The notes below the pieces were generated by a model. That model searched no databases and was not told where the DNA came from. It saw only the letters and a program-made list of their open reading frames with translations. Below are positions 1-9,648 of a stretch of 64,000 nt of DNA, piece after piece. The number at the start of each line of letters is the position of its first letter. Positions within the stretch are counted from its first letter, which is position 1. Where the stretch lies: the NCBI RefSeq assembly GCF_038007965.1, contig NZ_JBBOYD010000001.1, positions 3,264,501-3,328,500 of the forward strand. Direction: 5' to 3'. This stretch comes from Niallia sp. FSL W8-0635. GTDB lineage: Bacteria > Bacillota > Bacilli > Bacillales > Cytobacillaceae. The translations under genes and the position numbers were made by a program.

Positions 1-382
1 AATTTATTTTACATGACATATTCATAAATGTAAAAAAGCAGAGATAGTTGAATAAGAGGCTTCTTCCTACACTTTCTCATTTCATCCTACAACGAAATAA
101 GCGTGCGGCACACACCATTTACCAACTAACTCTGCAATTTTTTACAAATTAATATAAATACATAAAATTATATCGACACAGGCATGGAGAAGAAATATCA
201 TTGTTCCACCAACGATTGCAAAAAGCACATTTCATACCAAGCCCATTATTAACAGGGGAAGCCAAAAGCGGGGTAGCTTTCAGCTTAAGTCCTTAACCAA
301 ATGGATAAGGGGGACTTCATAAATAATTGTAACAACAAAGTGTAAACCCACCATAAACCAAATGTAAAAACAATGTAAAGAG
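1..382. other. Gene-free stretch left of the structured repeat
   Basis: I see no convincing gene here. There is a modest hairpin at about 287-317 (AAGTCCTTA pairing with TAAG..GGACTT). On the minus strand a short hydrophobic reading of about 28 codons lies around 128-213, with another open stretch in a different frame next to it. This could be a decayed membrane-protein end, but I cannot assign it. In B. subtilis polA follows phoR; polA is not in this window on this side. Confidence 0.4.
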
Positions 383-737
383 ATAGAAAAGCGGAGGTGC
401 CTGTTTATCGGTGTACAAACTGGAGACTATCGACTGAGATAAAGGAAACACGAGGAACGTTAGTGAGTCGATGTTGACTTATCGTAGGGAGATAGTCGGA
501 AGTTTGCTAACCGATAGGCACCGGAGCTAGACAAATAGAAAAGCGGAGGTGCCTGTTTATCGGTGTACAAACTGGAGACTATCGACTGAGATAAAGGAAA
601 CACGAGGAACGTTAGTGAGTCGATGTTGACTTATCGTAGGGAGATAGTCGGAAGTTTGCTAACCGATAGGCACCGGAGCTAGACAAATAGAAAAGCGGAG
701 GTGCCTGTTCATCGGTGTACAAACTGGACTATCGACT
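383..737 (+). repeat. Tandem 152-bp structured repeat, 2.3 copies
   Basis: Unit 1 (391-542) and unit 2 (543-694) are identical. A third unit (695-737) stops after its first 43 bases or so, with one T-to-C change and a small deletion. Each unit begins near ATAGAAAAGCGGAGG. In unit 1 these arms can pair: 396-402 with 516-522 (GGTGCCT/AGGCACC), 407-411 with 511-515 (ATCGG/CCGAT), 416-421 with 501-506 (CAAACT/AGTTTG), 425-431 with 491-497 (GACTATC/GATAGTC) and 432-435 with 466-469. The plus orientation is set by the core blocks GAGATAAAGGAAACA and ATGTTGACTTA, which recur in a diverged copy at 19781-19910. No coding frame runs through a unit. Alternatives are a structured small RNA, a MITE-like element or a post-gene regulatory element. 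I do not recognise a named family. Confidence 0.85.
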
Positions 738-795
738 ATCAGTAAGTTCATCTAATACTAGAACCAAGGCAACTATGTTAGATTTGAAATAAATA

Positions 796-822
796 GGAGG
801 ATACCGATTTTGGCATCCTCCA
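796..822 (-). terminator. phoPR transcription terminator
   Basis: GGAGGAT at 796-802 pairs with ATCCTCC at 815-821, with an inner CC/GG pair. On the minus strand the stem is followed by TATTTATTT. It starts only a few bases after the phoR stop, so phoPR is probably not cotranscribed with a downstream polA as in B. subtilis. Confidence 0.7.
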
Positions 823-825
823 TCC

Positions 826-2580
826 CTAAAATGGAAATTCTTTATGCAAAATCACAGTAAAGGTAGTTCCTACTCCCATTTCACTTTCCACTTGAATCGT
901 TCCTCTATGTAATTCTACTAAATGTTTAACAATCGCTAGACCTAATCCTGTTCCGCCTGAATTTCTACTTCTGGCTTTATCCACACGATAAAAACGCTCG
1001 AAAATTCTCGAAATTTCAGCTTGATCAATCCCAATTCCTGTATCTTGAATTTTCACTTCAATTTTCTTTTTCTTCTCCACAACATAAATATTAATTTCCC
1101 CATCGTTCGGAGTATAAATAACAGCATTTGTTATTAGGTTTAGAAAAACCTGAGTTAATCTACTTCTATCTCCTTCAATTTGAATAATTTCATTCGATTG
1201 CGGAAATTTCAACTTTATATTTTTCGCTTCTGCACGACCTTCTAGCATTTTAGTCGCTTTATTTAGAATTTCCGTCAAATTAAACGCCTCTTTATTTAAA
1301 GAGAAGTGATGTTGTTCTAATTTTGATAGATCTAGAAGATCTTGAATTAGCGTTTGTAGTCGATGACTCTCTTTTAAAATAATCCGTAAAAATTCCTCTA
1401 GTGTCCCTTTATCTTCCATTGCCCCATCAAGAAGTGTTTCGGAAAAACCTTTAATAGAAGTAATAGGTGTTTTTAATTCATGTGAGACATTGGCTACAAA
1501 GTCTTTACGAATTTGTTCAAGCTTCTTCAATTCCGTAATATCATTAAAAACGAGCAAAATCCCCATCCATCTATCATTGGTCCCAATGATTGGAACACCA
1601 TACACTTGAAAGCTTTTTTTCTCATTTTTAATTTCAAGCGTCATTTCTCGAATAACTTTATGCTCTGTCATAAAAATCTCTTCTGCAAGATCCATAACTT
1701 GTCTATATGGAATGACTTTATAATATTGTTTATATAAATAGTCAGCGGAACGAACAAAGAAAATATCTTTATAGGATTTATTTATTAAGTTAATATACCC
1801 TCTGCTATCAATTAAAAGTAAGCCACTACTAATACTTTCAATTAAAGTTCCTAGGCGATCTTCTTGTATTTCTTGCGCTTTTACCATTTCTTGCATATCT
1901 TTCGCTACTTTATTAAGAGAGGAACTAAGAATCCCCGTTTCATCTACACGATCCTCATAAGTTCTTGCATGATAATTACCATTTGCCAAATCTACAGCCA
2001 CTTTAGTAGCTGACTCTATTGGTCTCGTATAACGATATATTAATTTATAGCCAATTAAATAAATGACTAAAAAAGAAAATAGAAACGAAGAAAAAACTAT
2101 CCAATTAATATGTTGATAGGCATTTTCTATTTCTTCCACTTTAGCCCCTATTAATAGATAGCCCTGTCTTCCCTCTTCATCCAAAAGCTCCTGTTGATAA
2201 AAATGAAAGTTAGGATTCCCATTAATAGATACAGCATTTACTTTTTCATTTGATAGTAAAGTCTGCATTTGATTTTCATATTCAGTATCTGTCTGCAGCT
2301 CGCCTTCGTTAAAGATAATCACCCCGGATTCATCAATAACGGTAATCTGTACATCTAATGTCTCGCTATATTCTTTTACTAAACCATTATTAATTTCTAA
2401 AATCCCACCATTATTCATGATTTGATTTGCAATTAATGTACTTTCTCGTTCTAATCGATTATCAAAAGAATCCATAAAAGTTTTCTTATTATAAGATTCA
2501 ATAAAAATAGCGACAAATAAAAATACGATAAAAATAGTAAATAACACGCTCGCCATTAAACGGGATTTAAAGCTCTTCAT
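826..2580 (-). CDS. phoR: Sensor histidine kinase PhoR
   Basis: Membrane sensor kinase of the phosphate-starvation two-component system. It phosphorylates PhoP. The 584 residues hold TM1 (about 8-28), an extracytoplasmic domain, TM2 (about 160-182), HAMP (about 183-235), a PAS domain (about 245-350), HisKA with phospho-acceptor H367 in VSHELKTP, and an HATPase domain with NLITNAV, DTGIGI and GGTGLGLAI boxes. Length is close to the roughly 580 residues of B. subtilis PhoR. The ATG follows the phoP TAA with no gap, and GAGGAACC lies upstream, so the pair should be translationally coupled. Its 3' end runs straight into a terminator. Family assignment is firm; the phosphate role is inferred from phoP pairing and synteny with mdh. 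Confidence 0.93.
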   Translation of the reverse strand: MKSFKSRLMASVLFTIFIVFLFVAIFIESYNKKTFMDSFDNRLERESTLIANQIMNNGGILEINNGLVKEYSETLDVQITVIDESGVIIFNEGELQTDTEYENQMQTLLSNEKVNAVSINGNPNFHFYQQELLDEEGRQGYLLIGAKVEEIENAYQHINWIVFSSFLFSFLVIYLIGYKLIYRYTRPIESATKVAVDLANGNYHARTYEDRVDETGILSSSLNKVAKDMQEMVKAQEIQEDRLGTLIESISSGLLLIDSRGYINLINKSYKDIFFVRSADYLYKQYYKVIPYRQVMDLAEEIFMTEHKVIREMTLEIKNEKKSFQVYGVPIIGTNDRWMGILLVFNDITELKKLEQIRKDFVANVSHELKTPITSIKGFSETLLDGAMEDKGTLEEFLRIILKESHRLQTLIQDLLDLSKLEQHHFSLNKEAFNLTEILNKATKMLEGRAEAKNIKLKFPQSNEIIQIEGDRSRLTQVFLNLITNAVIYTPNDGEINIYVVEKKKKIEVKIQDTGIGIDQAEISRIFERFYRVDKARSRNSGGTGLGLAIVKHLVELHRGTIQVESEMGVGTTFTVILHKEFPF

Positions 2581-3297
2581 TTACTTTGGTTCCTCTAATT
2601 TATAGCCTAATCCACGTATTGTTTTAATATATATAGGCTTTTTCGTATTTTCTTCAATTTTTTCACGTAAATGACTAATATGTACATCTACAATTCTTGT
2701 ATCGCCTACAAAGTCATAGTTCCAAACTGCACTTAATAGCTGATCCCTTGTTAAAACTCTTCCTTTGTTTTTCACAAGATATAATAATAGCTCAAATTCT
2801 TTTGGAGTTAACTCCAATAGCTCTCCTTTGAAATAGGCTTCATAATAATTAGGCAGTACTTTTAACTCTGCAATTTTAATGCCGTCATCCTCATCTTCAT
2901 CTACTTCATCAGAAGATGTTGGAACTTGCATCTGTATTCGTCTTAGAACAGCTTTTATTCGAGCAATAACTTCTCTCGGACTAAAAGGCTTCGTCATATA
3001 ATCGTCTGCACCAAGCTCTAATCCTAAAACCTTATCAAACTCATCATCTTTAGCTGTCAACATTAATATTGGAGTTAACACTTTCTGTTGGCGTAGTTCT
3101 TTACAAACATCCATCCCATCTTTTTTTGGCAACATTAAATCAAGTAAGATGACGTCTGGATTAGCAGTTAAAGCTAGATTCAATCCTTCTTCTCCATCCA
3201 TGGCAGTCAATACATCATACCCCGCCTGTTGCAAATTATACTTAAGTAAAGTTACGATAGATTGTTCATCATCTACTACTAAAACCTTTTTCTTCAT
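2581..3297 (-). CDS. phoP: Response regulator PhoP
   Basis: OmpR/PhoB-type DNA-binding response regulator, 238 aa (B. subtilis PhoP is about 240). The receiver domain (about 1-120) shows the acidic pair D9-D10, the phospho-acceptor D53 in LLDLMLPKKD and K103 in MTKPFSP. A short acidic linker (about 132-138, DEVDEDEDD) precedes the winged-helix domain (about 145-235), which ends with RTIRGLGYKLEE. When phosphorylated by PhoR it controls the Pho regulon. It is first in the phoP-phoR pair and is separated from mdh by a strong terminator, so it should have its own promoter in 3298-3541, an AT-rich stretch in which I could not fix the elements. Confidence 0.94.
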   Translation of the reverse strand: MKKKVLVVDDEQSIVTLLKYNLQQAGYDVLTAMDGEEGLNLALTANPDVILLDLMLPKKDGMDVCKELRQQKVLTPILMLTAKDDEFDKVLGLELGADDYMTKPFSPREVIARIKAVLRRIQMQVPTSSDEVDEDEDDGIKIAELKVLPNYYEAYFKGELLELTPKEFELLLYLVKNKGRVLTRDQLLSAVWNYDFVGDTRIVDVHISHLREKIEENTKKPIYIKTIRGLGYKLEEPK

Positions 3298-3541
3298 ATA
3301 CAGCCTCCAAATATGTTAATTCCCCTAAAGTCCCTTATACCTATTTACATTATAATATATTGTTCGATAAAAATGGAAAAAACATTTATTTACTGTTTAC
3401 AAAAGCGAAATAATTTTTTAATTTCTCGTTTTTTATAAATGTTTTCGTAAAATTTATTGCAATTATCTCTAAAGAGAAGATAAACGGCCGCTTTATAAAA
3501 ATTAATAATTTAGATACCAGCCTAATCGTAGTTGATCCCAT

Positions 3542-3583
3542 AAAAAGACGGCTAACTCTTTTAATAGAGTTAGCCGTCTTTTT
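3542..3583 (-). terminator. Terminator downstream of mdh
   Basis: Perfect stem AAAAAGACGGCTAACTC (3542-3558) / GAGTTAGCCGTCTTTTT (3567-3583) with an 8-nt loop and T-runs on both sides. It starts a few bases past the mdh stop and insulates phoPR from the TCA genes. Confidence 0.95.
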
Positions 3584-3589
3584 ATAGAA

Positions 3590-4525
3590 TTAATTAAGTA
3601 CTGTCAATACATTACGAACGGAATGAACGGATTTGTCTAATGCTGCTTTTTCATCTTCTGTTAAATCAAGTTCTATAACTTGTTCGATTCCATTGCCGCC
3701 TAAAATAGTGGGTACGCCTAGATAAAGATCGTTATACCCGTACTCTCCTTCTAAATATGCGATAGTTGGAAGGACACGCCTTTGACTTTTGATAATTGCC
3801 TCACACATATCAACTATTGAAGCAGCAGGAGCATAATAAGCGCTTCCATTGCCAAGTAGATTTACGATTTCAGCTCCGCCATTTCTTGTTCTTTCAATAA
3901 TCTCTTCCAATCTATGTTTAGGAATGAGCGATTCTAATGGGATACCACCTGCATACGAATAGCGTATAAGCGGAACCATATCATCTCCGTGTCCTCCTAA
4001 TACAAATCCTGTAATATCTTTAACAGAGAGGTTTAGTTCCATTGCAACAAAGCTTCGAAAGCGAGCTGTATCTAAGACACCTGACTGGCCAATAACTCTA
4101 TTTTTCGGAAAACCTGATTCCTTATAAACAGTATAAGTCATGGCATCTACAGGATTCGTAAGCACAATAATGATACAATTTGGTGAATATTGAACTATTT
4201 CCCTTGTTACTGATTTCATAATGGATTGATTTGTCTGCACAAGATCATCTCGACTCATACCTGGCTTTCTTGCGATGCCAGCTGTAATTACGACAATATC
4301 AGAATCTGCAGTATCCTTATAATCAGATGTTCCAATAATATTTGCATCGAACCCTTGTACAGGACTCGCTTCAAACATATCTAGCGCTTTACCTTTTGTT
4401 GAATTTTCATTTCGCGGAACATCTAATAAAACAATATCTCCAAGCTCTTTTTGAGCAAGTAGAAATGCCGTTGTGGATCCAGTAAACCCTCCACCAATGA
4501 CTGAAATTTTCTTTCGCTTAACCAT
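3590..4525 (-). CDS. mdh: Malate dehydrogenase
   Basis: NAD-dependent malate dehydrogenase (LDH/MDH superfamily), oxidising malate to oxaloacetate in the TCA cycle. 311 residues, as expected for the Bacillus tetrameric enzyme. Visible motifs: the glycine-rich NAD loop near residue 11 (IGGGFTGS), substrate arginines in ARKPGMSR, the NPVD turn, RFRSF, and the catalytic histidine in GGHGDDMVP. Third gene of the citZ-icd-mdh series. The 190-bp gap after icd contains a terminator, so mdh is probably reached by partial read-through plus a promoter of its own. The start ATG has AGGGGG a few bases upstream. Confidence 0.96.
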   Translation of the reverse strand: MVKRKKISVIGGGFTGSTTAFLLAQKELGDIVLLDVPRNENSTKGKALDMFEASPVQGFDANIIGTSDYKDTADSDIVVITAGIARKPGMSRDDLVQTNQSIMKSVTREIVQYSPNCIIIVLTNPVDAMTYTVYKESGFPKNRVIGQSGVLDTARFRSFVAMELNLSVKDITGFVLGGHGDDMVPLIRYSYAGGIPLESLIPKHRLEEIIERTRNGGAEIVNLLGNGSAYYAPAASIVDMCEAIIKSQRRVLPTIAYLEGEYGYNDLYLGVPTILGGNGIEQVIELDLTEDEKAALDKSVHSVRNVLTVLN

Positions 4526-4672
4526 AATATTTCCCCCTTATTAGACCGAGAATGTATATGCCCACCAATAAGCAATTTACTAGGTAGAGTCCCCTTTTAC
4601 CCCATCTAGAAATACTATTCCATAATAGCTTATCCCATTCTAATCCAATACCGCAGCACTGTTAATTTAGGC

Positions 4673-4706
4673 AAAAAGGAAGAAGAGATGAGACTATCTC
4701 TTCTTC
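4673..4706 (-). terminator. Terminator between icd and mdh
   Basis: GAAGAAGAGAT (4679-4689) pairs with ATCTCTTCTTC (4696-4706). On the minus strand the stem runs into CCTTTTTGCC. It begins about 10 bases after the icd stop and probably attenuates read-through into mdh. Confidence 0.75.
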
Positions 4707-4715
4707 TATTTGATA

Positions 4716-5984
4716 TTAACCCATGTTCTTAATTAATTCATCACCGAATTCTGAACATTTCACTTCTGTTGCGCCGTCCATCAGACGAGCAAAGTCATAG
4801 GTAACGACTTTAGAAGCAATTGTTTTTTCAACAGATTGAATAACCAATTGAGCCGCTTCTGTCCATCCTAAATGTTCCAACATTAGAACACCTGAAAGAA
4901 TAACAGAAGATGGATTTACTTTATCTAACCCAGCATATTTCGGAGCAGTTCCATGTGTTGCTTCAAAAATTGCATGGCCTGTTTCATAATTTATATTTGC
5001 TCCAGGAGCAATACCGATTCCACCAACCTGCGCCGCTAAAGCATCAGAAATATAATCTCCGTTTAAATTCATTGTAGCAACAACGTCAAATTCTTTCGGA
5101 CGAGTTAGAATTTGTTGAAGGAAAATATCAGCAATTGAATCTTTGACAATAATTTTCCCTTCTGCTTCTGCCTGAGCTTGTGCTTTATTGGCCGCATCAG
5201 AACCTTGCTCTTCTTTAATACGATCATACTGAGCCCAAGTAAATACTTTATCGCCAAATTCCTTTTCTGCTAGTTCATAACCCCAGTTTTTAAACGCACC
5301 CTCTGTATATTTCATAATGTTCCCTTTATGTACTAGAGTTACGGATTTACGACCTTCTTTAATCGCATAATTAATCGCACCTCTTACTAAACGACTTGTT
5401 CCTTCTTCTGAGATTGGTTTAATCCCAATTCCAGATGTTTCAGGAAATCTAATTTTATTAACGCCCATCTCTGTTTGTAAAAAGCTAATCAATTTAGAAA
5501 CCGCTTCCGAGCCTTTTTCATACTCAATTCCAGCGTAAATATCTTCCGTATTTTCACGGAAAATAACCATATCTGTATCCTGAGGTCTTTTTACAGGAGA
5601 TGGAACTCCTTCAAACCATCTTACTGGACGTAAACAAACAAAAAGATCTAATTCTTGACGTAGAGCAACGTTTAAAGAACGAATACCTCCGCCAACTGGT
5701 GTAGTTAAAGGGCCTTTAATTGCAATTAAATATTCTTTAATAACATCTAATGTTTCAGAAGGTAACCATTCTCCCGTTTCATTAAATGCTTTTTCCCCAG
5801 CCAAAACTTCTTTCCAAACAATTTTCTTTTCGCCGTTGTATGCTTTTTCAACAGCAGCATCCAATACTCTTGATGACGCTGCCCAAATATCTGGTCCAAT
5901 TCCGTCTCCTTCGATATAAGGAACAATTGGATTTGCTGGTACATTTAATACTCCATCTACTACTGTAATTTTTTCTCCTTGCAT
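4716..5984 (-). CDS. icd: Isocitrate dehydrogenase (NADP)
   Basis: Converts isocitrate to 2-oxoglutarate and CO2 with reduction of NADP. From this start the protein has 422 residues, matching the 423 of B. subtilis Icd. I chose the ATG at 5984 ([16 protein letters not shown]) because GGAGGG lies 8 bases before it; an in-frame ATG 15 codons upstream lacks a ribosome site and extends past the family N-terminus. Motifs: [13 protein letters not shown] near the N-terminus, the substrate loop [30 protein letters not shown] and the cofactor region [12 protein letters not shown]. Middle gene of the citZ-icd-mdh group. Confidence 0.96.
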   Translation of the reverse strand: MQGEKITVVDGVLNVPANPIVPYIEGDGIGPDIWAASSRVLDAAVEKAYNGEKKIVWKEVLAGEKAFNETGEWLPSETLDVIKEYLIAIKGPLTTPVGGGIRSLNVALRQELDLFVCLRPVRWFEGVPSPVKRPQDTDMVIFRENTEDIYAGIEYEKGSEAVSKLISFLQTEMGVNKIRFPETSGIGIKPISEEGTSRLVRGAINYAIKEGRKSVTLVHKGNIMKYTEGAFKNWGYELAEKEFGDKVFTWAQYDRIKEEQGSDAANKAQAQAEAEGKIIVKDSIADIFLQQILTRPKEFDVVATMNLNGDYISDALAAQVGGIGIAPGANINYETGHAIFEATHGTAPKYAGLDKVNPSSVILSGVLMLEHLGWTEAAQLVIQSVEKTIASKVVTYDFARLMDGATEVKCSEFGDELIKNMG

Positions 5985-6191
5985 GCTTCTATCCCTCCGT
6001 AAAAAAATAGTTTTCCTTTTCCAATGCAATCCATTGGAAAAGAATGAAATAAATTTATTATAACAAGCTTATAAAAGCTGATTATATTTACTATTCTGAC
6101 GAATAACAATAGGAAAACGCCAATATGTTAAGTAAATTCTACAACACTAAGTATATATCATCCTTTTACTCTATGGGAAATGATATCCTTT

Positions 6192-7307
6192 TTAGCGTTG
6201 ATGAACTGGTACATATACCAAACGTTCTGGTCCTACATAATCTGCTCTTGGGCGAATAAGACGATTATTCTCATACTGCTCCAGAATATGAGCAAGCCAG
6301 CCCGATACCCTACTTACAGCAAAAATTGGTGTAAATAAATCATGGTCAATACCTAGACTATGATAAACAGATGCAGAAAAGAAATCTACATTTGGCACTA
6401 AATTTTTCTCTTCCTTTAGCAGACTCTCAATCTTAATACTCATATCATATAACTGAGGTTCGCCTGTTAATTGTGTTAATTTTCTTGCCATTTCCTTTAA
6501 ATGCTTAGCACGAGGATCGCCCTTTCGATATACTCGATGACCAAATCCCATTATCTTTTCTTTCTTAGCCATTTTATCTTTAATATATGGCTCTACATTT
6601 TCAATACTTCCTATTTCTGTTAACATCTTCATAACAGCTTCGTTTGCACCACCATGCAGCGGGCCTTTTAACGCTCCAATAGCCGACGTAACCCCTGAAT
6701 ATACATCAGATAGAGTCGCAACACATACTCTAGCTGTAAACGTAGAGGCGTTTAACTCATGATCAGCATGAAGAACGAGTGCTTTATTAAAAGCCTCAAT
6801 AGCAATTGGCTCTGGCTCTTTTCCATTCAGCATATAAAGGAAATTAGCGGCAAATCCTAAATCTTTTCTTGGAGAAATTGGTTCTAGACCTTTTCTTAAT
6901 CTTGAAAAAGCAGTGACGATTGTTGGAATTTTCGCCTGAAGTCTTACTGCTTTTAAATAGTTTGATTCAGAATCCATACTATCTGCACTATCATCATATG
7001 TTCCTAATAAAGATACACTTGAACGAAGTACAGCCATTGGATGTACCTTATCTAATGGGATTAATTTCATTTGTTCAATCAAAGAGGCAGGTATTTCCGC
7101 ATTGTCTGCTAATTCTTGTTTTAGTTTTGCCAATTCGGTATCGTTTGGTAGCTTTTGATGCCATAATAAATATACCACTTCTTCAAAACTGGAATTCTCT
7201 GCTAATACATCAATATCATAACCAACATAAGCAAGTGAATCATCTATGATGGAACTGATAGAAGATGTTGTAGCAATAATTCCCTCAAGCCCTTTTGTAA
7301 CAGCCAT
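6192..7307 (-). CDS. citZ: Citrate synthase
   Basis: Condenses oxaloacetate and acetyl-CoA; main TCA citrate synthase of Bacillus. I start at the ATG at 7307 (MAVTKGLEGI), 371 aa, because AAAGGAGAG sits upstream and the family N-terminus aligns there; an in-frame ATG 40 codons earlier would add a hydrophobic leader not seen in citrate synthases. Catalytic motifs visible: LHADHELNAS, GGANEAVMKML, MGFGHRVYR and the C-terminal RPRADYVGP. The long upstream region holds a cre-like site (7561-7574), in keeping with CcpA repression known for B. subtilis citZ. Confidence 0.96.
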   Translation of the reverse strand: MAVTKGLEGIIATTSSISSIIDDSLAYVGYDIDVLAENSSFEEVVYLLWHQKLPNDTELAKLKQELADNAEIPASLIEQMKLIPLDKVHPMAVLRSSVSLLGTYDDSADSMDSESNYLKAVRLQAKIPTIVTAFSRLRKGLEPISPRKDLGFAANFLYMLNGKEPEPIAIEAFNKALVLHADHELNASTFTARVCVATLSDVYSGVTSAIGALKGPLHGGANEAVMKMLTEIGSIENVEPYIKDKMAKKEKIMGFGHRVYRKGDPRAKHLKEMARKLTQLTGEPQLYDMSIKIESLLKEEKNLVPNVDFFSASVYHSLGIDHDLFTPIFAVSRVSGWLAHILEQYENNRLIRPRADYVGPERLVYVPVHQR

Positions 7308-7789
7308 ACATATCTCTCCTTTACACCTTTTCTTTTTAGTTAGTACAAATCTTTCAAACTCCCATATTGTCCCTACCGTAGTTACCAATATTGTGAAAAT
7401 CTGTAAAAACAAAGCAATGGAATACACCCTAAAGTAAATGTTTACTATTTTGTTAGATTAACTGAATATGTACCAAAAAATCAATTAAAAATGTAATCCG
7501 GGTTTAATTGTAAAAGATGGGGGAGTTTTTTCGGTAAAAATTAAGTGAGCATCAACCATTTGAAAATGCTTACATTTTCAAATAAAAAAATAAACTATTT
7601 GGTACCTATAAATGAGATAATTGTAACTACACATTCATTATAAACAAAAAACTTCAAAATGTCTCATATTTTATACTTAAAAACTGTAGATATAGTAAAA
7701 AAATTTTTTTCTGATTGTTCCTTACACTATATTCTCCTTTAATAAAATTATACCATAAATTCAACTCTCGTGTCTGCCTGTAGAGCAGA
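7308..7789. other. Long citZ upstream region
   Basis: 482 bp with no gene. It contains an 11-bp perfect inverted repeat (7558-7568 / 7573-7583) centred on a cre-like sequence, and otherwise AT-rich DNA. At 7774-7788 a small hairpin (TCTGC..GCAGA) follows ytwI. I did not find a convincing CcpC box by eye. Confidence 0.5.
7561..7574. promoter_or_regulatory. Candidate cre (CcpA) site for citZ
   Basis: TGAAAATGCTTACA matches the cre consensus TGWAANCGNTNWCA at all but the central C. Read on the citZ strand it is TGTAAGCATTTTCA, which closely resembles what I recall of the B. subtilis citZ cre. It lies about 255 bp upstream of the citZ start and is embedded in an 11-bp perfect inverted repeat. 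Confidence 0.55.
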
Positions 7790-8257
7790 TTAAGTAATCC
7801 ACTCTACTACTTTTATGGCAGCATAAGCAATTCCTGCGCCAATTAACGGTCCAACAGCAACCCCATTAAAGACAGATACAGATAATATTGTTCCTAGAAC
7901 AAGCGCTGTCGTAATTTCAGGTGAATCAGCTAATAAATTTACTCCACCTTTTGCTAGTAGCGCTACCATGATTCCAGAAATTAAGGCAATCCAGGCATAC
8001 GGGGATTTAAAAGTAGCAGATAGGTCCTTAAATCCAATATCACCAGTTGCAATTGGTACGAGAACCGCAATCGTAATAATTGTCACTCCCCAATTAATTC
8101 CCTTTGATTGGATCAATGAAAAAAATTTACTATCTATTCCAATCAGTTTCAGTACTAATAAGAAAAGAACGGCAATAATCAAAGAATTATTTTTAGCAAC
8201 AAGTGCAATTGCCAAGAGTAAATATAAAAATAAATATGGTTGACTAAATAAAAACAT
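7790..8257 (-). CDS. ytwI: YtwI, DUF441 membrane protein
   Basis: 155-residue integral membrane protein of the DUF441/UPF0756 family, function unknown. About four or five hydrophobic segments are visible: 1-35, 53-72, 88-105, 116-132 and 135-152. The C-terminal segment is glycine/alanine rich (VSVFNGVAVGPLIGAGIAYAAI). It sits upstream of citZ on the same strand and divergent from ytvI, the same neighbourhood as in B. subtilis. Start: ATG at 8257, with AAGGAGAG just upstream. Confidence 0.9.
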   Translation of the reverse strand: MFLFSQPYLFLYLLLAIALVAKNNSLIIAVLFLLVLKLIGIDSKFFSLIQSKGINWGVTIITIAVLVPIATGDIGFKDLSATFKSPYAWIALISGIMVALLAKGGVNLLADSPEITTALVLGTILSVSVFNGVAVGPLIGAGIAYAAIKVVEWIT

Positions 8258-8451
8258 AGATGACTCTCCTTTTGAAAACAGTAACCCTGAAATATTCCTT
8301 CCAACTTATTAAATTACTATAAAAAGCAGGATTTTCGATTAAAAAAGCATAAGTATAGAAAATATAGATGACAAAAGGAATATACTTCTATTCTATTTCG
8401 CCATAAATAATGAACCCTTTATTTATTATACTAAAATTGGGAGGATTAACA

Positions 8452-9576
8452 TTGAATTTCACTTATCTTTACCGTACGATTCGGTTTATAGTAGTAATTA
8501 TTGCTACCATCCTATTATTTGTCAGCATCTTTTATTTATCCAAAGTAACCTATCCTTTTATTATAGGATTTCTTATTGCGTTTTTAATGAACCCGCTTGT
8601 GAATTTTCTGCAATTCAAGTGCAAATTGCCCAGATCTTTTGCCGTTATTTTAAGCATTCTTCTCATTTTATCCGTTTTTGCTGGTTTAGTTTCCTTATTA
8701 ATAGCAGAAATAGTCGCTGGTGCTGCATATCTAGGAGAAGTAGTACCAAAACATATTGATATCATCATTCGCTATATAGAAGATTTATTCGCAGCTCAAA
8801 TCATTCCATTATATAATAATATATCGCAAACATTTGATAACCTTGGAACCGGACAACAAGATACTATCATGACAAATATAAATAAAGTTGGCGAACAGGT
8901 AGGAACGGTTATGGGAGATTTTTTACAATCTTTTTTCTTCAATATTCCCATTATCCTCTCTTGGTTTCCTAATGCAGCCAGTGTTCTCATCTTTTCTTTA
9001 TTAGCAACATTTTTTATTAGTAAAGATTGGGCACGATTATCTTTAAAGTTCGGAAAATTTTTTCCTTCTAAATGGCTAACTAGCGGAAAAACAGTATTCT
9101 TTGAATTAAAGAAAGCTTTAGTTGGATTTATTAAAGCACAATTAACACTAGTTTCAATCACGACTGTTATTATTCTAATCGGCCTACTAATCCTTCGAGT
9201 GGATTACGCCATTACGATCGCACTATTAACTGGAATAGTGGATATTATCCCTTATTTAGGTACAGGATTAATATTTGTTCCTTGGATTATTTATGAAATT
9301 ATCACGGGACAAATTGTGCTTGCTATCGGGTTATCTGTCCTGTATATTATCGTACTTGTCCAACGGCAAATAATGGAGCCAAAAATTCTTTCTTCAAACA
9401 TTGGGCTCGATCCATTAGCAACATTAATTTCTTTATTTGTTGGTTTTAAGCTTTTTGGATTTATCGGGTTAATTATTGGTCCTGTTTCCTTAGTTATTAT
9501 CACTACCTTACATAGAGCAAATGTATTTCATGACATTTGGAGATTTATTAAAGGAGAAAGTGAAATACCTAAATAA
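8452..9576 (+). CDS. ytvI: YtvI, AI-2E exporter family membrane protein
   Basis: AI-2E/YhhT-family polytopic permease; transported substrate in Bacillus unknown. I choose the TTG at 8452 (374 aa; B. subtilis YtvI is about 371) because GGGAGG lies 7 bases before it, while the in-frame ATG at 8410 has no ribosome site. Hydrophobic segments: two N-terminal pairs, then a soluble stretch (about 95-165) and about five more segments. The family motif region DIIPYLGTGLIFVPW is present. It is divergent from ytwI and convergent with the aldo/keto reductase. This is the last backbone gene before the xylan island. Confidence 0.88.
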   Translation: MNFTYLYRTIRFIVVIIATILLFVSIFYLSKVTYPFIIGFLIAFLMNPLVNFLQFKCKLPRSFAVILSILLILSVFAGLVSLLIAEIVAGAAYLGEVVPKHIDIIIRYIEDLFAAQIIPLYNNISQTFDNLGTGQQDTIMTNINKVGEQVGTVMGDFLQSFFFNIPIILSWFPNAASVLIFSLLATFFISKDWARLSLKFGKFFPSKWLTSGKTVFFELKKALVGFIKAQLTLVSITTVIILIGLLILRVDYAITIALLTGIVDIIPYLGTGLIFVPWIIYEIITGQIVLAIGLSVLYIIVLVQRQIMEPKILSSNIGLDPLATLISLFVGFKLFGFIGLIIGPVSLVIITTLHRANVFHDIWRFIKGESEIPK

Positions 9577-9586
9577 AGGAATATAC

Positions 9587-9625
9587 AAAAAGAGCAGTGA
9601 ATTTCTAATCATTCACTGCTCTTTT
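9587..9625. terminator. Bidirectional terminator, ytvI / aldo-keto reductase
   Basis: AAAAGAGCAGTGAAT pairs with ATTCACTGCTCTTTT around an 8-nt loop, with T-runs in both directions. It serves ytvI (+) and the converging reductase gene (-), and marks the left edge of the accessory island. Confidence 0.9.
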
Positions 9626-9648
9626 CCTTTAAACATGTCTTTACTTAT

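Noticed and set aside
251..320. AAAAGCGGGG followed by a hairpin, possibly another repeat copy
   Set aside because: Only the first bases resemble the element; the core blocks are absent.
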